64,000 nt of DNA from Cronobacter muytjensii ATCC 51329 (GCF_001277195.1 NZ_CP012268.1:2666001-2730000); one strand, 5' to 3'. Shown: positions 1 through 7,052, counted from the first letter of the stretch. The notes: a model not told the origin generated them from the sequence alone. Program-made: numbers and translations.

Positions 1-91
1 GCCGCCCTATATCATCACGCCGGAACAGCTTTCGCGCCTGACCCGCGCGGTATGTGAGGCGGTGAGAAACCCGCGCTTTTTCAGACACTGA
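1..91 (+). CDS. bioA: BioA C-terminus (partial)
   Basis: This is the last 29 codons and the stop (TGA at 89-91) of a gene that begins before the window. The residues read PPYIITPEQLSRLTRAV and end in NPRFFRH. They align with the C-terminus of adenosylmethionine-8-amino-7-oxononanoate aminotransferase (E. coli PPYIILPQQLQRL). The enzyme makes 7,8-diaminononanoate in biotin synthesis in the cytoplasm. Its position beside ybhB and ybhC agrees with E. coli gene order. The PLP-binding part is not visible. Confidence 0.85.
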   Translation, partial: PPYIITPEQLSRLTRAVCEAVRNPRFFRH

Positions 92-155
92 GCGCCAGGC
101 AAACGACGGGGATGCACTACACTTTCAGGATTTGCGATAAAACCAGGAGGACGCG

Positions 156-836
156 ATGAAGATTCTGATGGTACTGACATCCCACGACACACTGGGCGAT
201 ACCGGGAAAAAAACCGGCTTCTGGCTGGAGGAGTTCGCCGCGCCTTACTATGTCTTTCACGATGCGGGCATCGACGTAACGCTCGCCACGCCGCAGGGCG
301 GCCAGCCGCCGCTCGATCCGAAAAGCGACGCGCCGGACGCGCAGACCTCCGACACCCGTCGCTTTCGCGAAGATCCGCAGGCTCAGGAGGCGCTCGCCAG
401 TACTGTGCGCCTTGACGAGATCAACGCCGACGAATATGACGCGCTGTTTTACCCCGGCGGTCATGGCCCGCTGTGGGATCTCGCCGAAGATCCTATCTCC
501 ATCGCGCTGATTGAGCACTACTGGGGCGGCGGCAAGCCGGTGGCGACCGTCTGCCACGCGCCCGGCGTGCTGCGCCATGTGAAAAAGCCGGACGGTACTC
601 CGCTGGTGGAAGGTAAACGCGTGACCGGCTTTACCAATAGCGAAGAAGAGGCGGTCGGGCTGACCAACGTCGTGCCGTTCCTGGTGGAAGACGCGCTGAA
701 ACAGGCGGGGGGCCACTTTGAGCGCACCGACGACTGGGGCGTGCATGTTGTGGTCGACGGGCATCTGGTGACCGGCCAGAACCCGGCCTCTTCCGCCGCC
801 ACCGCCGAAGCGCTGTTAAAACTGCTGCATCTGTAA
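156..836 (+). CDS. DJ-1/PfpI family protein (Hsp31-like amidotransferase fold)
   Basis: A 226-residue cytoplasmic protein of the DJ-1/PfpI (class I glutamine amidotransferase-like) superfamily. The nucleophile elbow is VCHAPG with Cys133 and His134. Acidic residues in GFWLEEF (Glu25/Glu26) sit where the conserved Glu of Hsp31/glyoxalase III proteins lies, and FYPGGHGPLWDL (about 98-109) is the family's second signature. Members act as glutathione-independent glyoxalases, chaperones or deglycases; the substrate cannot be read here. The start has a strong AGGAGG 8 bases upstream. It lies 64 bp after bioA and 13 bp before ybhB on the same strand, so it may be cotranscribed with ybhB. E. coli K-12 has no gene at this spot. 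Confidence 0.85.
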   Translation: MKILMVLTSHDTLGDTGKKTGFWLEEFAAPYYVFHDAGIDVTLATPQGGQPPLDPKSDAPDAQTSDTRRFREDPQAQEALASTVRLDEINADEYDALFYPGGHGPLWDLAEDPISIALIEHYWGGGKPVATVCHAPGVLRHVKKPDGTPLVEGKRVTGFTNSEEEAVGLTNVVPFLVEDALKQAGGHFERTDDWGVHVVVDGHLVTGQNPASSAATAEALLKLLHL

Positions 837-849
837 ACGGAGAGACGGC

Positions 850-1326
850 ATGAAGCTCATCAGCGTCAATTTTAACGACGGCGACAAACTCCCCATGCGC
901 CACGTCTTTAACGGCATGGGTTACGAGGGCGATAATATTTCGCCCCATCTTACCTGGGATGACGTGCCGCCCGGCACCAAAAGCTTTGTGGTGACCTGCT
1001 ACGATCCGGACGCGCCGACCGGCTCTGGCTGGTGGCACTGGGTCGTGGCGAATCTGCCTGCCGACACGCGTGTGTTGCCGCAGGGCGCGGGCTCCGGCCA
1101 GGCCGAGCTGCCGGACGGCGCCATCCAGACGCGCACCGATTTCGGCTCCGCGGGATATGGCGGCGCGGCGCCGCCGAAGGGCGAAACACACCGCTATATC
1201 TTCACGGTGCACGCGCTGGACACAGAGCGTATCGAGGTGGATGAGAACGCCAGCGGCGCGCTGGTCGGGTTTAACGTGCACTTTCACCGCCTCGCCAGCG
1301 CCTCGCTGACCGCGCATTATCTCTGA
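850..1326 (+). CDS. ybhB: YbhB, PEBP/Raf-kinase-inhibitor-like protein
   Basis: A 158-residue cytoplasmic member of the phosphatidylethanolamine-binding protein family. The anion-pocket motif DPDAPTGSGWWHWVVANLP lies at about 57-75. The second conserved block, GYGGAAPPKGETHRYIFTVHAL, lies at about 102-123. Length and neighbours (bioA, ybhC) match E. coli ybhB. The physiological ligand is not established for the bacterial proteins. A GGAG-type ribosome site precedes the ATG, and the gene sits 13 bp after the DJ-1 gene, which suggests a two-gene unit. A hairpin directly after the stop probably ends the transcript. Confidence 0.93.
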   Translation: MKLISVNFNDGDKLPMRHVFNGMGYEGDNISPHLTWDDVPPGTKSFVVTCYDPDAPTGSGWWHWVVANLPADTRVLPQGAGSGQAELPDGAIQTRTDFGSAGYGGAAPPKGETHRYIFTVHALDTERIEVDENASGALVGFNVHFHRLASASLTAHYL

Positions 1327-1333
1327 CGCATTT

Positions 1334-1358
1334 TGAAGCCGGTTGTCACAATCGGCTT
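1334..1358 (+). terminator. Hairpin terminator after ybhB
   Basis: The arms GAAGCCG and CGGCTTC pair around a TTG-TCA-CAA top, 7 bp after the ybhB stop. Only a short T run follows, so termination may be weak. Confidence 0.5.
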
Positions 1359-1369
1359 CCCGTTTCGCT

Positions 1370-1390
1370 CAACTTAGTATAAAAAAGCAG
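1370..1390. other. attB: Unoccupied lambda-type attB site
   Basis: The complement strand at 1374-1388 reads GCTTTTTTATACTAA, which is the 15-bp lambda att core in full. The flanks also match E. coli attB closely (CGCTCAA on one side, GCAGGC on the other). As in E. coli, it lies between ybhB and ybhC. No prophage is present and the two flanking genes are contiguous, so the site is empty. Confidence 0.85.
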
Positions 1391-1437
1391 GCTCTTGTGC
1401 GTTCCCTCATTTTAACAGGCTTAGCAAGGAGCAACCC

Positions 1438-2748
1438 TTGAACAAATTTTCGGTATCCCGTCTGGCGCTGGCGTTCGCTTTTGGCGTGACACTGACTGCA
1501 TGCAGCTCAACGCCACCGGATCAACGTCCTTCTGAACAACGCGCGCCGGGTACGTCGGCTCGCCCGGTGCTGTCTGCGGATGAAGCGAAGAATTTCGTCC
1601 CGGCCCGCTACTTCTCTAATATCGACCCGAATGCCGCGCCGTGGGCACCGTCGTCGATTCGACTGCCTGAAAAACCGGACTTCGTGGTCGGCCAGTCGGG
1701 CGAACAGGGCGTGACCCATACCAGCATTCAGGCGGCGGTGGACGCGGCGATCGCCCGTCACGCCAGCAATCGTCAGTACATCGCGATTCTGCCGGGCACC
1801 TATGAAGGCACCGTATATGTGCCCGCCGCGCCGGGCAGCGTGACCCTTTACGGCACTGGCGAAAAACCGATTGACGTGAAGATCAGCGCCGCGCTGGACA
1901 GCGAAATGGATGCCAACACCTGGCGTCGTACCGTGAACCCATCCGGCAAATATATGCCCGGCAAACCGGCCTGGTACATGTTCGACAACTGCCAGAATCA
2001 CCGTAACGGCAGCGTTGGCCTGATGTGTTCCGCCGTGTTCTGGTCGCAGAATAACGGCCTGCAACTGCAAAACCTGACCATTGAAAACAGCCTCGGCGAC
2101 GCGGCGGGCGAAGGCCAGCATCAGGCCGTCGCGCTGCGTACCGACGGCGATCGGGTGCAGATCAACAAGGTTAATATCCTGGGCCGCCAGAACCCGTTCC
2201 TGGTGACCAACAGCGATATCCGCAACCGCTTCACGCCGGATCGTCTGACCCGCACGCAGGTGACGAACAGCTATGTGGAAGGCGATGTCGATCTGGTGGC
2301 CGGTCGCGGCGCGGTGGTGTTTGATAACACCGAATTCCGCGTGGTAAACACCCGTACCCAGAAAGAAGGCTATGTCTTCGCGCCGGCGACCGCGCCAAAC
2401 TTCTATTACGGCTTCCTCGCGGTGAACAGCCGTTTTGTGGCGGCCGGTGAAGGTGTGGCGCAACTGGGCCGCGCGTGGGATATGGACGCGAGCGCTAACG
2501 GCTATACGCCAGGCCAGACGCCGAACGGCCAGGTTGTCATTCGCGACAGCGTGATTGACGCCGGTTTCAACACCGCGCAGCCGTGGGGCCCGGCGCTGGG
2601 TTCACAGCGTCCGTTTACCGGCAACACCGGCGCGCAGGACGATAAAGGCAATATCCAGCGTGACCTGAACGACGCCAACGCCAACCGCTTGTGGGAATAC
2701 AACAACCGCGGGCTCGGCAGCAAAGTCGTCGCTGAGCCGAAAAAGTAA
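1438..2748 (+). CDS. ybhC: YbhC, outer-membrane lipoprotein of the pectinesterase family
   Basis: A 436-residue protein with a lipoprotein signal. A basic N-terminus and hydrophobic stretch lead to the lipobox LTAC with Cys at about residue 22. The remainder is a right-handed beta-helix of the pectin methylesterase family (FWSQNNGLQLQNLTIEN, YVEGDVDLVAGRGAVVFDNTEF). E. coli YbhC is an outer-membrane lipoprotein with acyl-CoA thioesterase activity reported but no confirmed pectinase role. The start is TTG at 1438, fixed by the match of MNKFSVSRLALAFAFG to the E. coli N-terminus and by AAGGAG 7-8 bases upstream. A perfect 14-bp hairpin follows the gene. Confidence 0.93.
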   Translation: MNKFSVSRLALAFAFGVTLTACSSTPPDQRPSEQRAPGTSARPVLSADEAKNFVPARYFSNIDPNAAPWAPSSIRLPEKPDFVVGQSGEQGVTHTSIQAAVDAAIARHASNRQYIAILPGTYEGTVYVPAAPGSVTLYGTGEKPIDVKISAALDSEMDANTWRRTVNPSGKYMPGKPAWYMFDNCQNHRNGSVGLMCSAVFWSQNNGLQLQNLTIENSLGDAAGEGQHQAVALRTDGDRVQINKVNILGRQNPFLVTNSDIRNRFTPDRLTRTQVTNSYVEGDVDLVAGRGAVVFDNTEFRVVNTRTQKEGYVFAPATAPNFYYGFLAVNSRFVAAGEGVAQLGRAWDMDASANGYTPGQTPNGQVVIRDSVIDAGFNTAQPWGPALGSQRPFTGNTGAQDDKGNIQRDLNDANANRLWEYNNRGLGSKVVAEPKK

Positions 2749-2769
2749 TCGCGCCGGTCACCGGGCTTT

Positions 2770-2801
2770 AGCAAAAAGGGGGAGCAATCCCCCTTTTTGC
2801 T
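2770..2801. terminator. Bidirectional terminator shared by ybhC and the tisB-like gene
   Basis: A perfect 14-bp stem (AGCAAAAAGGGGGA / TCCCCCTTTTTGCT) with loop GCAA. It has a T-rich arm on each strand. It lies 22 bp after ybhC on the plus strand and 14 bp after the tisB-like stop on the minus strand, so it can end both convergent transcripts. Confidence 0.9.
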
Positions 2802-2814
2802 GCGACCTGTTGCG

Positions 2815-2904
2815 TTATCCAAAGCACTTCAGATAAGCATCAAGCAGTTGCAGTACTGCAACAATGAGTTGCAGGAACAGAATAGTCCATTCCACACCGC
2901 TCAT
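2815..2904 (-). CDS. tisB: TisB-like SOS-induced membrane toxin peptide
   Basis: A 29-codon open frame whose product reads MSGVEWTILFLQ then LIVAVLQLLDAYLKCFG. It has the same length as E. coli TisB and 17 of 29 positions are identical, including the block L-I-V-A-x-L-Q-L-L-D-A-x-L-K. TisB is the toxin of a type I toxin-antitoxin pair; it inserts into the inner membrane, dissipates the proton gradient and promotes persister formation after DNA damage. The peptide here is one amphipathic hydrophobic helix with E5, D22 and K26. CAGGAG sits 6 bases before the ATG, and the complementary run CTCC lies 5-8 nt upstream of it, so the ribosome site may be masked. A LexA-controlled promoter and a divergent antisense-type RNA lie upstream. 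In E. coli the locus is elsewhere (near ilvB-emrD), so the position between ybhC and pgl is unusual. Toxicity is inferred. Confidence 0.85.
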   Translation of the reverse strand: MSGVEWTILFLQLIVAVLQLLDAYLKCFG

Positions 2905-2969
2905 ACGCGACTCCTGAAAAGGAGCACTCCCGATGACTTACCCTTACTTTGCCTGTCGCCACCGGTAAT

Positions 2970-2989
2970 GTTGAGAACAGCAGACGTGC
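2970..2989 (-). promoter_or_regulatory. Predicted IstR pairing site in the tisB-like mRNA leader
   Basis: Plus-strand bases GTTGAGAACAGCAGACGTGC recur at 3252-3271 with one change (G to A at 2980). The RNA from 3252 can therefore pair with the tisB-like mRNA here over 20 nt with a single mismatch. From the predicted start the site covers about +88 to +107 of the mRNA and lies 65-85 nt before the tisB ATG. That is where IstR-1 blocks the ribosome standby site in E. coli. Confidence 0.8.
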
Positions 2990-3082
2990 TCCGGGGGCTA
3001 AGGCACTGACGGCACCACCCGCCAGCCAGGACTTTAATTCGTTACCCATACAGCCCCGAAGCAGCATCAACTCAACGCACAA

Positions 3083-3114
3083 ATTTTATCGCCAGAAACT
3101 GTATATAAACACAG
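3083..3114 (-). promoter_or_regulatory. tisB-like promoter with LexA box
   Basis: A LexA box CTGTATATAAACACAG lies at 3099-3114 and fits CTGT-N8-ACAG exactly. On the minus strand a -10 element TAAAAT (3088-3083) follows TGTTTA with 17-bp spacing, so the box covers the -35 to spacer region. Predicted start is near 3076. This implies induction when RecA triggers LexA cleavage. Confidence 0.85.
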
Positions 3115-3216
3115 CATCACAAATGATTAGGATAATATTCAGATCTTATAACTTCCTGTTTAAAAAACATTTTATTGCGTATAAAAATAAGACGAGATTT
3201 TTGTACACACTAAACG

Positions 3217-3245
3217 TTTACAGGAAAGTTGGGAATATTTAGGAT
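3217..3245 (+). promoter_or_regulatory. Constitutive-type promoter of the IstR-like RNA
   Basis: A -35 TTTACA (3217-3222), a 17-bp spacer and a -10 TAGGAT (3240-3245) place the start at about G3252, exactly at the first base of the segment that pairs with the tisB-like mRNA. No LexA box overlaps it, which suits an antitoxin made without SOS induction. Confidence 0.75.
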
Positions 3246-3251
3246 AAAAGC

Positions 3252-3322
3252 GTTGAGAACAACAGACGTGCAGGCGGCTCACCCCCGCCGAAAAAAAACC
3301 TCGCCACGGCGAGGTTTTTTCT
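3252..3322 (+). ncRNA. istR: IstR-1-like antitoxin RNA
   Basis: A predicted RNA of about 71 nt (E. coli IstR-1 is about 75 nt). It starts with GTTGAGAACAACAGACGTGC, which pairs with the tisB-like leader at 2970-2989. A small GC-rich hairpin (GGCGG/CCGCC, 3273-3289) follows, then the terminator CCTCGCC/GGCGAGG with a T run. It is divergent from and upstream of the toxin gene, as in E. coli. A longer LexA-linked form corresponding to IstR-2 could start near the LexA box, but I see only a weak promoter for it. The call rests on layout and pairing, not on database matching. Confidence 0.78.
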
Positions 3323-3325
3323 TTT
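3291..3325. terminator. Bidirectional terminator between istR-like RNA and pgl
   Basis: The stem CCTCGCC/GGCGAGG (3299-3314) is flanked by eight A on the left and six T on the right, so it works on both strands. It ends the IstR-like RNA (plus) and pgl (minus, stop at 3333). Confidence 0.9.
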
Positions 3326-3332
3326 ATGCGTC

Positions 3333-4334
3333 TTACGCCTCGAAGGCGTTGATAACCACCCACATCGGGCCCTGGCCCACCGCGTAACGCGCCTTTTCCG
3401 TCAGCAGCCCCTGCGCGCCCTCAATGTTGTAGAGCGCGATATGATGCGACTTCTGGCCAGCGGCAATCAGATAGTGACCACTGTTGTCGATGTTAAAGCC
3501 GCGCGGCTGGGTTTCCGTCGGCTGATGTCCCTGCACTTCCAGCACGCTGCCATCTTCAGAGACGGTAAACATCGTGATGACGCTTGCGGTGCGGTCGCAG
3601 GCGTAGAGATGGCGGCCATCCGGCGTAATGTGAATATCCGCCGCCCAGCGGGTGTCGGCGAAACCGGCAGGCATCATATCCAGCGTCTGCACGCACTCTT
3701 TTTTGCCGTGCGGATCGTTGAGCGCCCAGACGTCGACCGAGCTGTTGAGCTCATTCACGCAGTAGGCAAACGGCTTGCTCGGATGAAAAACCATATGGCG
3801 CGGCCCGGCGCCCGCGACGGTAGTCACTTCCGCCGGGGTTTGCGGCTCAAGGCGGCCATCGTCGGTTAACGTGAACAGACAGATGCGGTCCTGTTTCAGC
3901 GCCGGCACCCACAGGGTGCGGTTATCAGGAGCGATATTCGCGGAGTGGCAGCCTTCCAGCCCTTCCACCACGGTGACGGTCTCGCCCGGCAGCCCGTCGT
4001 TCAGGCGCACGACGCTCACGCTGCCCGCGTTATACGAGCCGCTAAACAGGAAGCGACCGGTGTGATCGGTAGAGATATGGGTCGGGCTGCCCGGCAGCGG
4101 CGCTTCGCCCGCCTCGCTGAGCGTGCCGTCATGGGAGGCAATGCGATAAGCGATAACGCGAAATTCCGGACGCACGCCAACATACAGAAAACGCTTGTCG
4201 GGGCTGACGACCATCGGCTGAACCTGCCCCGGCGCGTCCACCACCTGCAACAGCGTCAGCGAGCCCTGCGGCTCCAGACGCCAGACGTGGATCTGCTGGC
4301 TCTCGGGGCTTGCGGTATAAACGGTTTGTTTCAT
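3333..4334 (-). CDS. pgl: 6-phosphogluconolactonase
   Basis: A 333-residue seven-bladed beta-propeller lactonase (E. coli 331). It hydrolyses 6-phosphogluconolactone to 6-phosphogluconate in the oxidative pentose phosphate pathway, in the cytoplasm. MKQTVYTASPESQQIHVW begins the protein, and family signatures such as PGSPTHISTDHTGRFLF and GAGPRHMVFHP follow. The ATG at 4334 is chosen over an upstream in-frame codon because it matches the family start and has AGGAG 6 bases upstream. It is divergent from ybhA and ends at the shared terminator next to the IstR-like RNA. Confidence 0.95.
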   Translation of the reverse strand: MKQTVYTASPESQQIHVWRLEPQGSLTLLQVVDAPGQVQPMVVSPDKRFLYVGVRPEFRVIAYRIASHDGTLSEAGEAPLPGSPTHISTDHTGRFLFSGSYNAGSVSVVRLNDGLPGETVTVVEGLEGCHSANIAPDNRTLWVPALKQDRICLFTLTDDGRLEPQTPAEVTTVAGAGPRHMVFHPSKPFAYCVNELNSSVDVWALNDPHGKKECVQTLDMMPAGFADTRWAADIHITPDGRHLYACDRTASVITMFTVSEDGSVLEVQGHQPTETQPRGFNIDNSGHYLIAAGQKSHHIALYNIEGAQGLLTEKARYAVGQGPMWVVINAFEA

Positions 4335-4486
4335 GAATACTCCTTTCCTCACTGCAGCTTGAAAGACTGTCTCAAGGGTAGCGTGTTTTATCTTCCTGTG
4401 CCGACGCGGGCGTTGCGGGTTTCACCCCTCGCCTCTGGCGGTGTACCATCAACCGGATATTCTGACTGACGACTCTGGAAACCCGC

Positions 4487-5305
4487 ATGACCTTTCGCGT
4501 AATCGCACTCGACTTAGACGGCACCCTGCTCACCGCACAAAAAACCATTCTCCAGGAATCCCTCGACGCGCTCGCGCTGGCGAAAGACGCCGGGCTGAAA
4601 CCGGTTATCGTGACCGGACGCCATCACAATGCCATCCATCCTTTTTATCAGGCACTGGCGCTTGATACACCTGCAATTTGTTGTAATGGCACTTATTTGT
4701 ATGATTATCAAGCGAAAAAGGTACTGACCGCCGACCCGATGACGCCGCAGCAGGCCAGCGCCCTGCTCGAACTGCTCACCGAATACGGCATACATTCCTT
4801 AATGTATGTGGATGACGCGATGCTGTATGAGCACGCTTCCGGCCATATCCAGCGCACCGAAAACTGGGCGTTGCGCCTGCCCGAAGCCCAGCGTCCGATC
4901 TTCCGTCAGGTCGCCTCGCTGCGTGATGCGGCGCGCTCGGTGGAGAATATCTGGAAATTCGCGCTGACGGGCGAGGACATTCCGCGCCTGCAAAGCGTCG
5001 CGCTGACCATTGAGCGCGAGCTGGGGCTCGCCTGCGAGTGGTCATGGCACGATCAGGTGGACGTAGCCGCGCCAGGCAACAGCAAAGGCAAACGGCTGGC
5101 GCAGTGGGTGGAATCTCAGGGGCTGTCGATGGAGCAAGTGGTCGCGTTCGGGGATAACCACAATGACATCTCCATGCTGGAGCGCGCCGGGCTCGGCATC
5201 GCTATGGGCAACGCCGATGACATCGTGAAATCGCACGCCGACAAAGTGATTGGCCCCAATAGCGAGGCCAGTATTGCCGACGCGCTGCGTCAGTGGGTGC
5301 TTTAA
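4487..5305 (+). CDS. ybhA: YbhA, HAD-family pyridoxal phosphate phosphatase
   Basis: A 272-residue cytoplasmic HAD-superfamily (Cof-type, IIB) phosphatase, the same length as E. coli YbhA. Motif I is DLDGTLL with Asp9 and Asp11, motif II is VTGRH, and motif IV is FGDNHNDISML with metal-binding Asp. The E. coli enzyme dephosphorylates pyridoxal 5'-phosphate and some sugar phosphates. The gene converges on modC, and the two stop codons overlap (TTTAA at 5301-5305), so no terminator separates them. Confidence 0.93.
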   Translation: MTFRVIALDLDGTLLTAQKTILQESLDALALAKDAGLKPVIVTGRHHNAIHPFYQALALDTPAICCNGTYLYDYQAKKVLTADPMTPQQASALLELLTEYGIHSLMYVDDAMLYEHASGHIQRTENWALRLPEAQRPIFRQVASLRDAARSVENIWKFALTGEDIPRLQSVALTIERELGLACEWSWHDQVDVAAPGNSKGKRLAQWVESQGLSMEQVVAFGDNHNDISMLERAGLGIAMGNADDIVKSHADKVIGPNSEASIADALRQWVL

Positions 5306-6360
5306 GTGGTGATCGACACGCTTTTGATCTGGGCGTAGAGCCACAGGCCGGGCTTAATGGCCAGCTCGTCGCGCGCCCAGGGGCTGATGCGCGCCCAGAG
5401 GGTGCGCGAGCCTACCTCAAGCTGGACTTCCACCTGCCCGTTATCGTCATAACATTGCGCCACGCGGGCGCGCAGGATGTTGCGAATACTGCTTTGCAGC
5501 GGCGGTTGCAGCACCAGCGAGACATCGGACGCCTGAATGCGAATGCGCAACGGCGTCTGTAACGGCTTTTCGACACGGTTGACCCACAGATGCTGGTCGC
5601 CCAGCGCCAGCGCCGTCATGGCGTAATGGGGATGATGTTCAAGCACTGTGACTTTCAGCACGCTGCTCTGCTGCTCCGGCGGCAGCCACGGATGCATCAC
5701 GCTGCTGCCCCAGATCTCCTCCAGGCTGCCGAACGCTTTCACCTCGCCCTGCTCCAGCACCAGCACTTTATCCGCCAGATGCAAAATCTCTTCCAGCGAA
5801 TGGCTGACATAGAGCATCGGAATGTTAATCTCGCGCGCCAGCCGTTGCAGATACGGCAGCAGTTCACGCTTACGAGGCACATCGAGCGAGGCAAGCGGTT
5901 CGTCGAGCAGCAAGAGTTCCGGCGCGGTCAGCAACGCGCGGCCTATCGCCACGCGCTGTTTTTCGCCGCCCGAGAGCGTGCCCGGAAAGCGGTCCAGCAG
6001 CGGCTCAATGCCGAGCAGCGTCACCAGCTTGTCAAACTGCCCCGCCATCTCTTTCGCCATGCCATATTTCAGGTTGCCGCGCACTTTATAGTGCGGGAAC
6101 AGGCGCGCATCCTGAAAGACATAGCCGATGCGGCGTTTTTCCGGCGGCAGGAAGGTTTCGGTTTCCGTATCGCTCAGCACACGATCGTTTAACGCGATGC
6201 GCCCGTGCTGCGGACGCGTCAGCCCGCTGATGGCGTTAATCAGCGACGTTTTCCCGGCGCCCGAGACGCCAAAAACGGCGGTAATGCCGCTGCCCGGCAG
6301 GGTTTCATTGACCGTCAGGCGATGGTTGCCGAGCATTTGGGTGAAATTAAGCTCCAGCAT
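5302..6360 (-). CDS. modC: Molybdate ABC transporter ATPase ModC
   Basis: A 352-residue ATPase of the molybdate importer ModABC, equal in length to E. coli ModC. It has Walker A GVSGAGKTS (31-39), the signature LSGGEKQRVAIGRAL, Walker B LLLLDEPLASLD and an H-loop in YVSHSLEE. A C-terminal Mop (TOBE-like) domain covers about residues 290-352 and binds oxyanion. The start at 6360 shares its A with the modB stop (TAATG), implying translational coupling. It is last in modABC, which is under the ModE box at 7845-7868. Confidence 0.96.
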   Translation of the reverse strand: MLELNFTQMLGNHRLTVNETLPGSGITAVFGVSGAGKTSLINAISGLTRPQHGRIALNDRVLSDTETETFLPPEKRRIGYVFQDARLFPHYKVRGNLKYGMAKEMAGQFDKLVTLLGIEPLLDRFPGTLSGGEKQRVAIGRALLTAPELLLLDEPLASLDVPRKRELLPYLQRLAREINIPMLYVSHSLEEILHLADKVLVLEQGEVKAFGSLEEIWGSSVMHPWLPPEQQSSVLKVTVLEHHPHYAMTALALGDQHLWVNRVEKPLQTPLRIRIQASDVSLVLQPPLQSSIRNILRARVAQCYDDNGQVEVQLEVGSRTLWARISPWARDELAIKPGLWLYAQIKSVSITT

Positions 6361-7052
6361 TATGACGCCCCCAGACGGCGGCGGCTCTGGCGCGCCAGCC
6401 ATTCAGAAAGCATCAGCGAACAGAGCGCCAGCACGATGGCGATAATGCACAGGCGCGCGGCGGCGCTTTCCCCCCCCGGCGTCTGGATTAGCGTATACAT
6501 CGCCGACGGCAGCGTGCGGGTTTCGCCCGGAATATTGGAGACAAAAGTAATAGTGGCGCCGAATTCGCCGAGCGAGCGGGCGAAGGCCAGTACCGTGCCG
6601 ACGATAATGCCCGGCAGCATCAGCGGCAGCGTAATGGTGAAGAAGACGCGCCAGCGCCCGGCGCCCAGCGTGCGCGCCGCCGCTTCCAGACGGATATCGA
6701 CCGCCTCCAGCGCCAGACGAATGGCGCGCACCATCAGCGGAAACGCCATCACCGCCGAGGCGAGCACCGCCCCGCGCCAGCTAAAAGCGAACGTGACGCC
6801 GAAGAGATCGTAAAGCCACTCCCCTATCAGCCCGCGGCGACCAAACACCACCAGCAGCAGATAGCCCACTACTACGGGCGGCAGCACCAGCGGCAGATGG
6901 ATAACGCCATCCAGCAGGGTTTTGCCCGGGAAGGTGCAGCGCACCAGCACCCAGGCGAGAAGAACCCCGAAGGGCAAACTGATAAGTACCGCAAGTGTAG
7001 AGACTTTCAGGCTAAGCAGTACCGCCTGCCATTCGGGTTCTGTCAACATCAT
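6360..7052 (-). CDS. modB: Molybdate ABC transporter permease ModB
   Basis: A 230-residue inner-membrane permease with about five to six hydrophobic segments. The EAA-type loop that contacts ModC reads EAAARTLGAGRWRVFFTITLP at about 124-144. It forms the channel for molybdate delivered by ModA. Two Met codons begin the frame; either could be used. It overlaps modA by 4 bp (ATGA) and touches modC, so the three genes are one operon. Confidence 0.95.
   Translation of the reverse strand: MMLTEPEWQAVLLSLKVSTLAVLISLPFGVLLAWVLVRCTFPGKTLLDGVIHLPLVLPPVVVGYLLLVVFGRRGLIGEWLYDLFGVTFAFSWRGAVLASAVMAFPLMVRAIRLALEAVDIRLEAAARTLGAGRWRVFFTITLPLMLPGIIVGTVLAFARSLGEFGATITFVSNIPGETRTLPSAMYTLIQTPGGESAAARLCIIAIVLALCSLMLSEWLARQSRRRLGAS

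Noticed and set aside
1370..1390. Prophage remnant at attB
   Set aside because: Only the attachment core is present; no integrase, attL/attR pair or phage genes flank it.
2840..3082. An 80-codon minus-strand frame overlapping the tisB-like gene
   Set aside because: It lies in the predicted untranslated leader, overlaps tisB in another frame and has many Cys and Arg without a recognisable pattern. The leader of E. coli tisB also has an untranslated frame (tisA).
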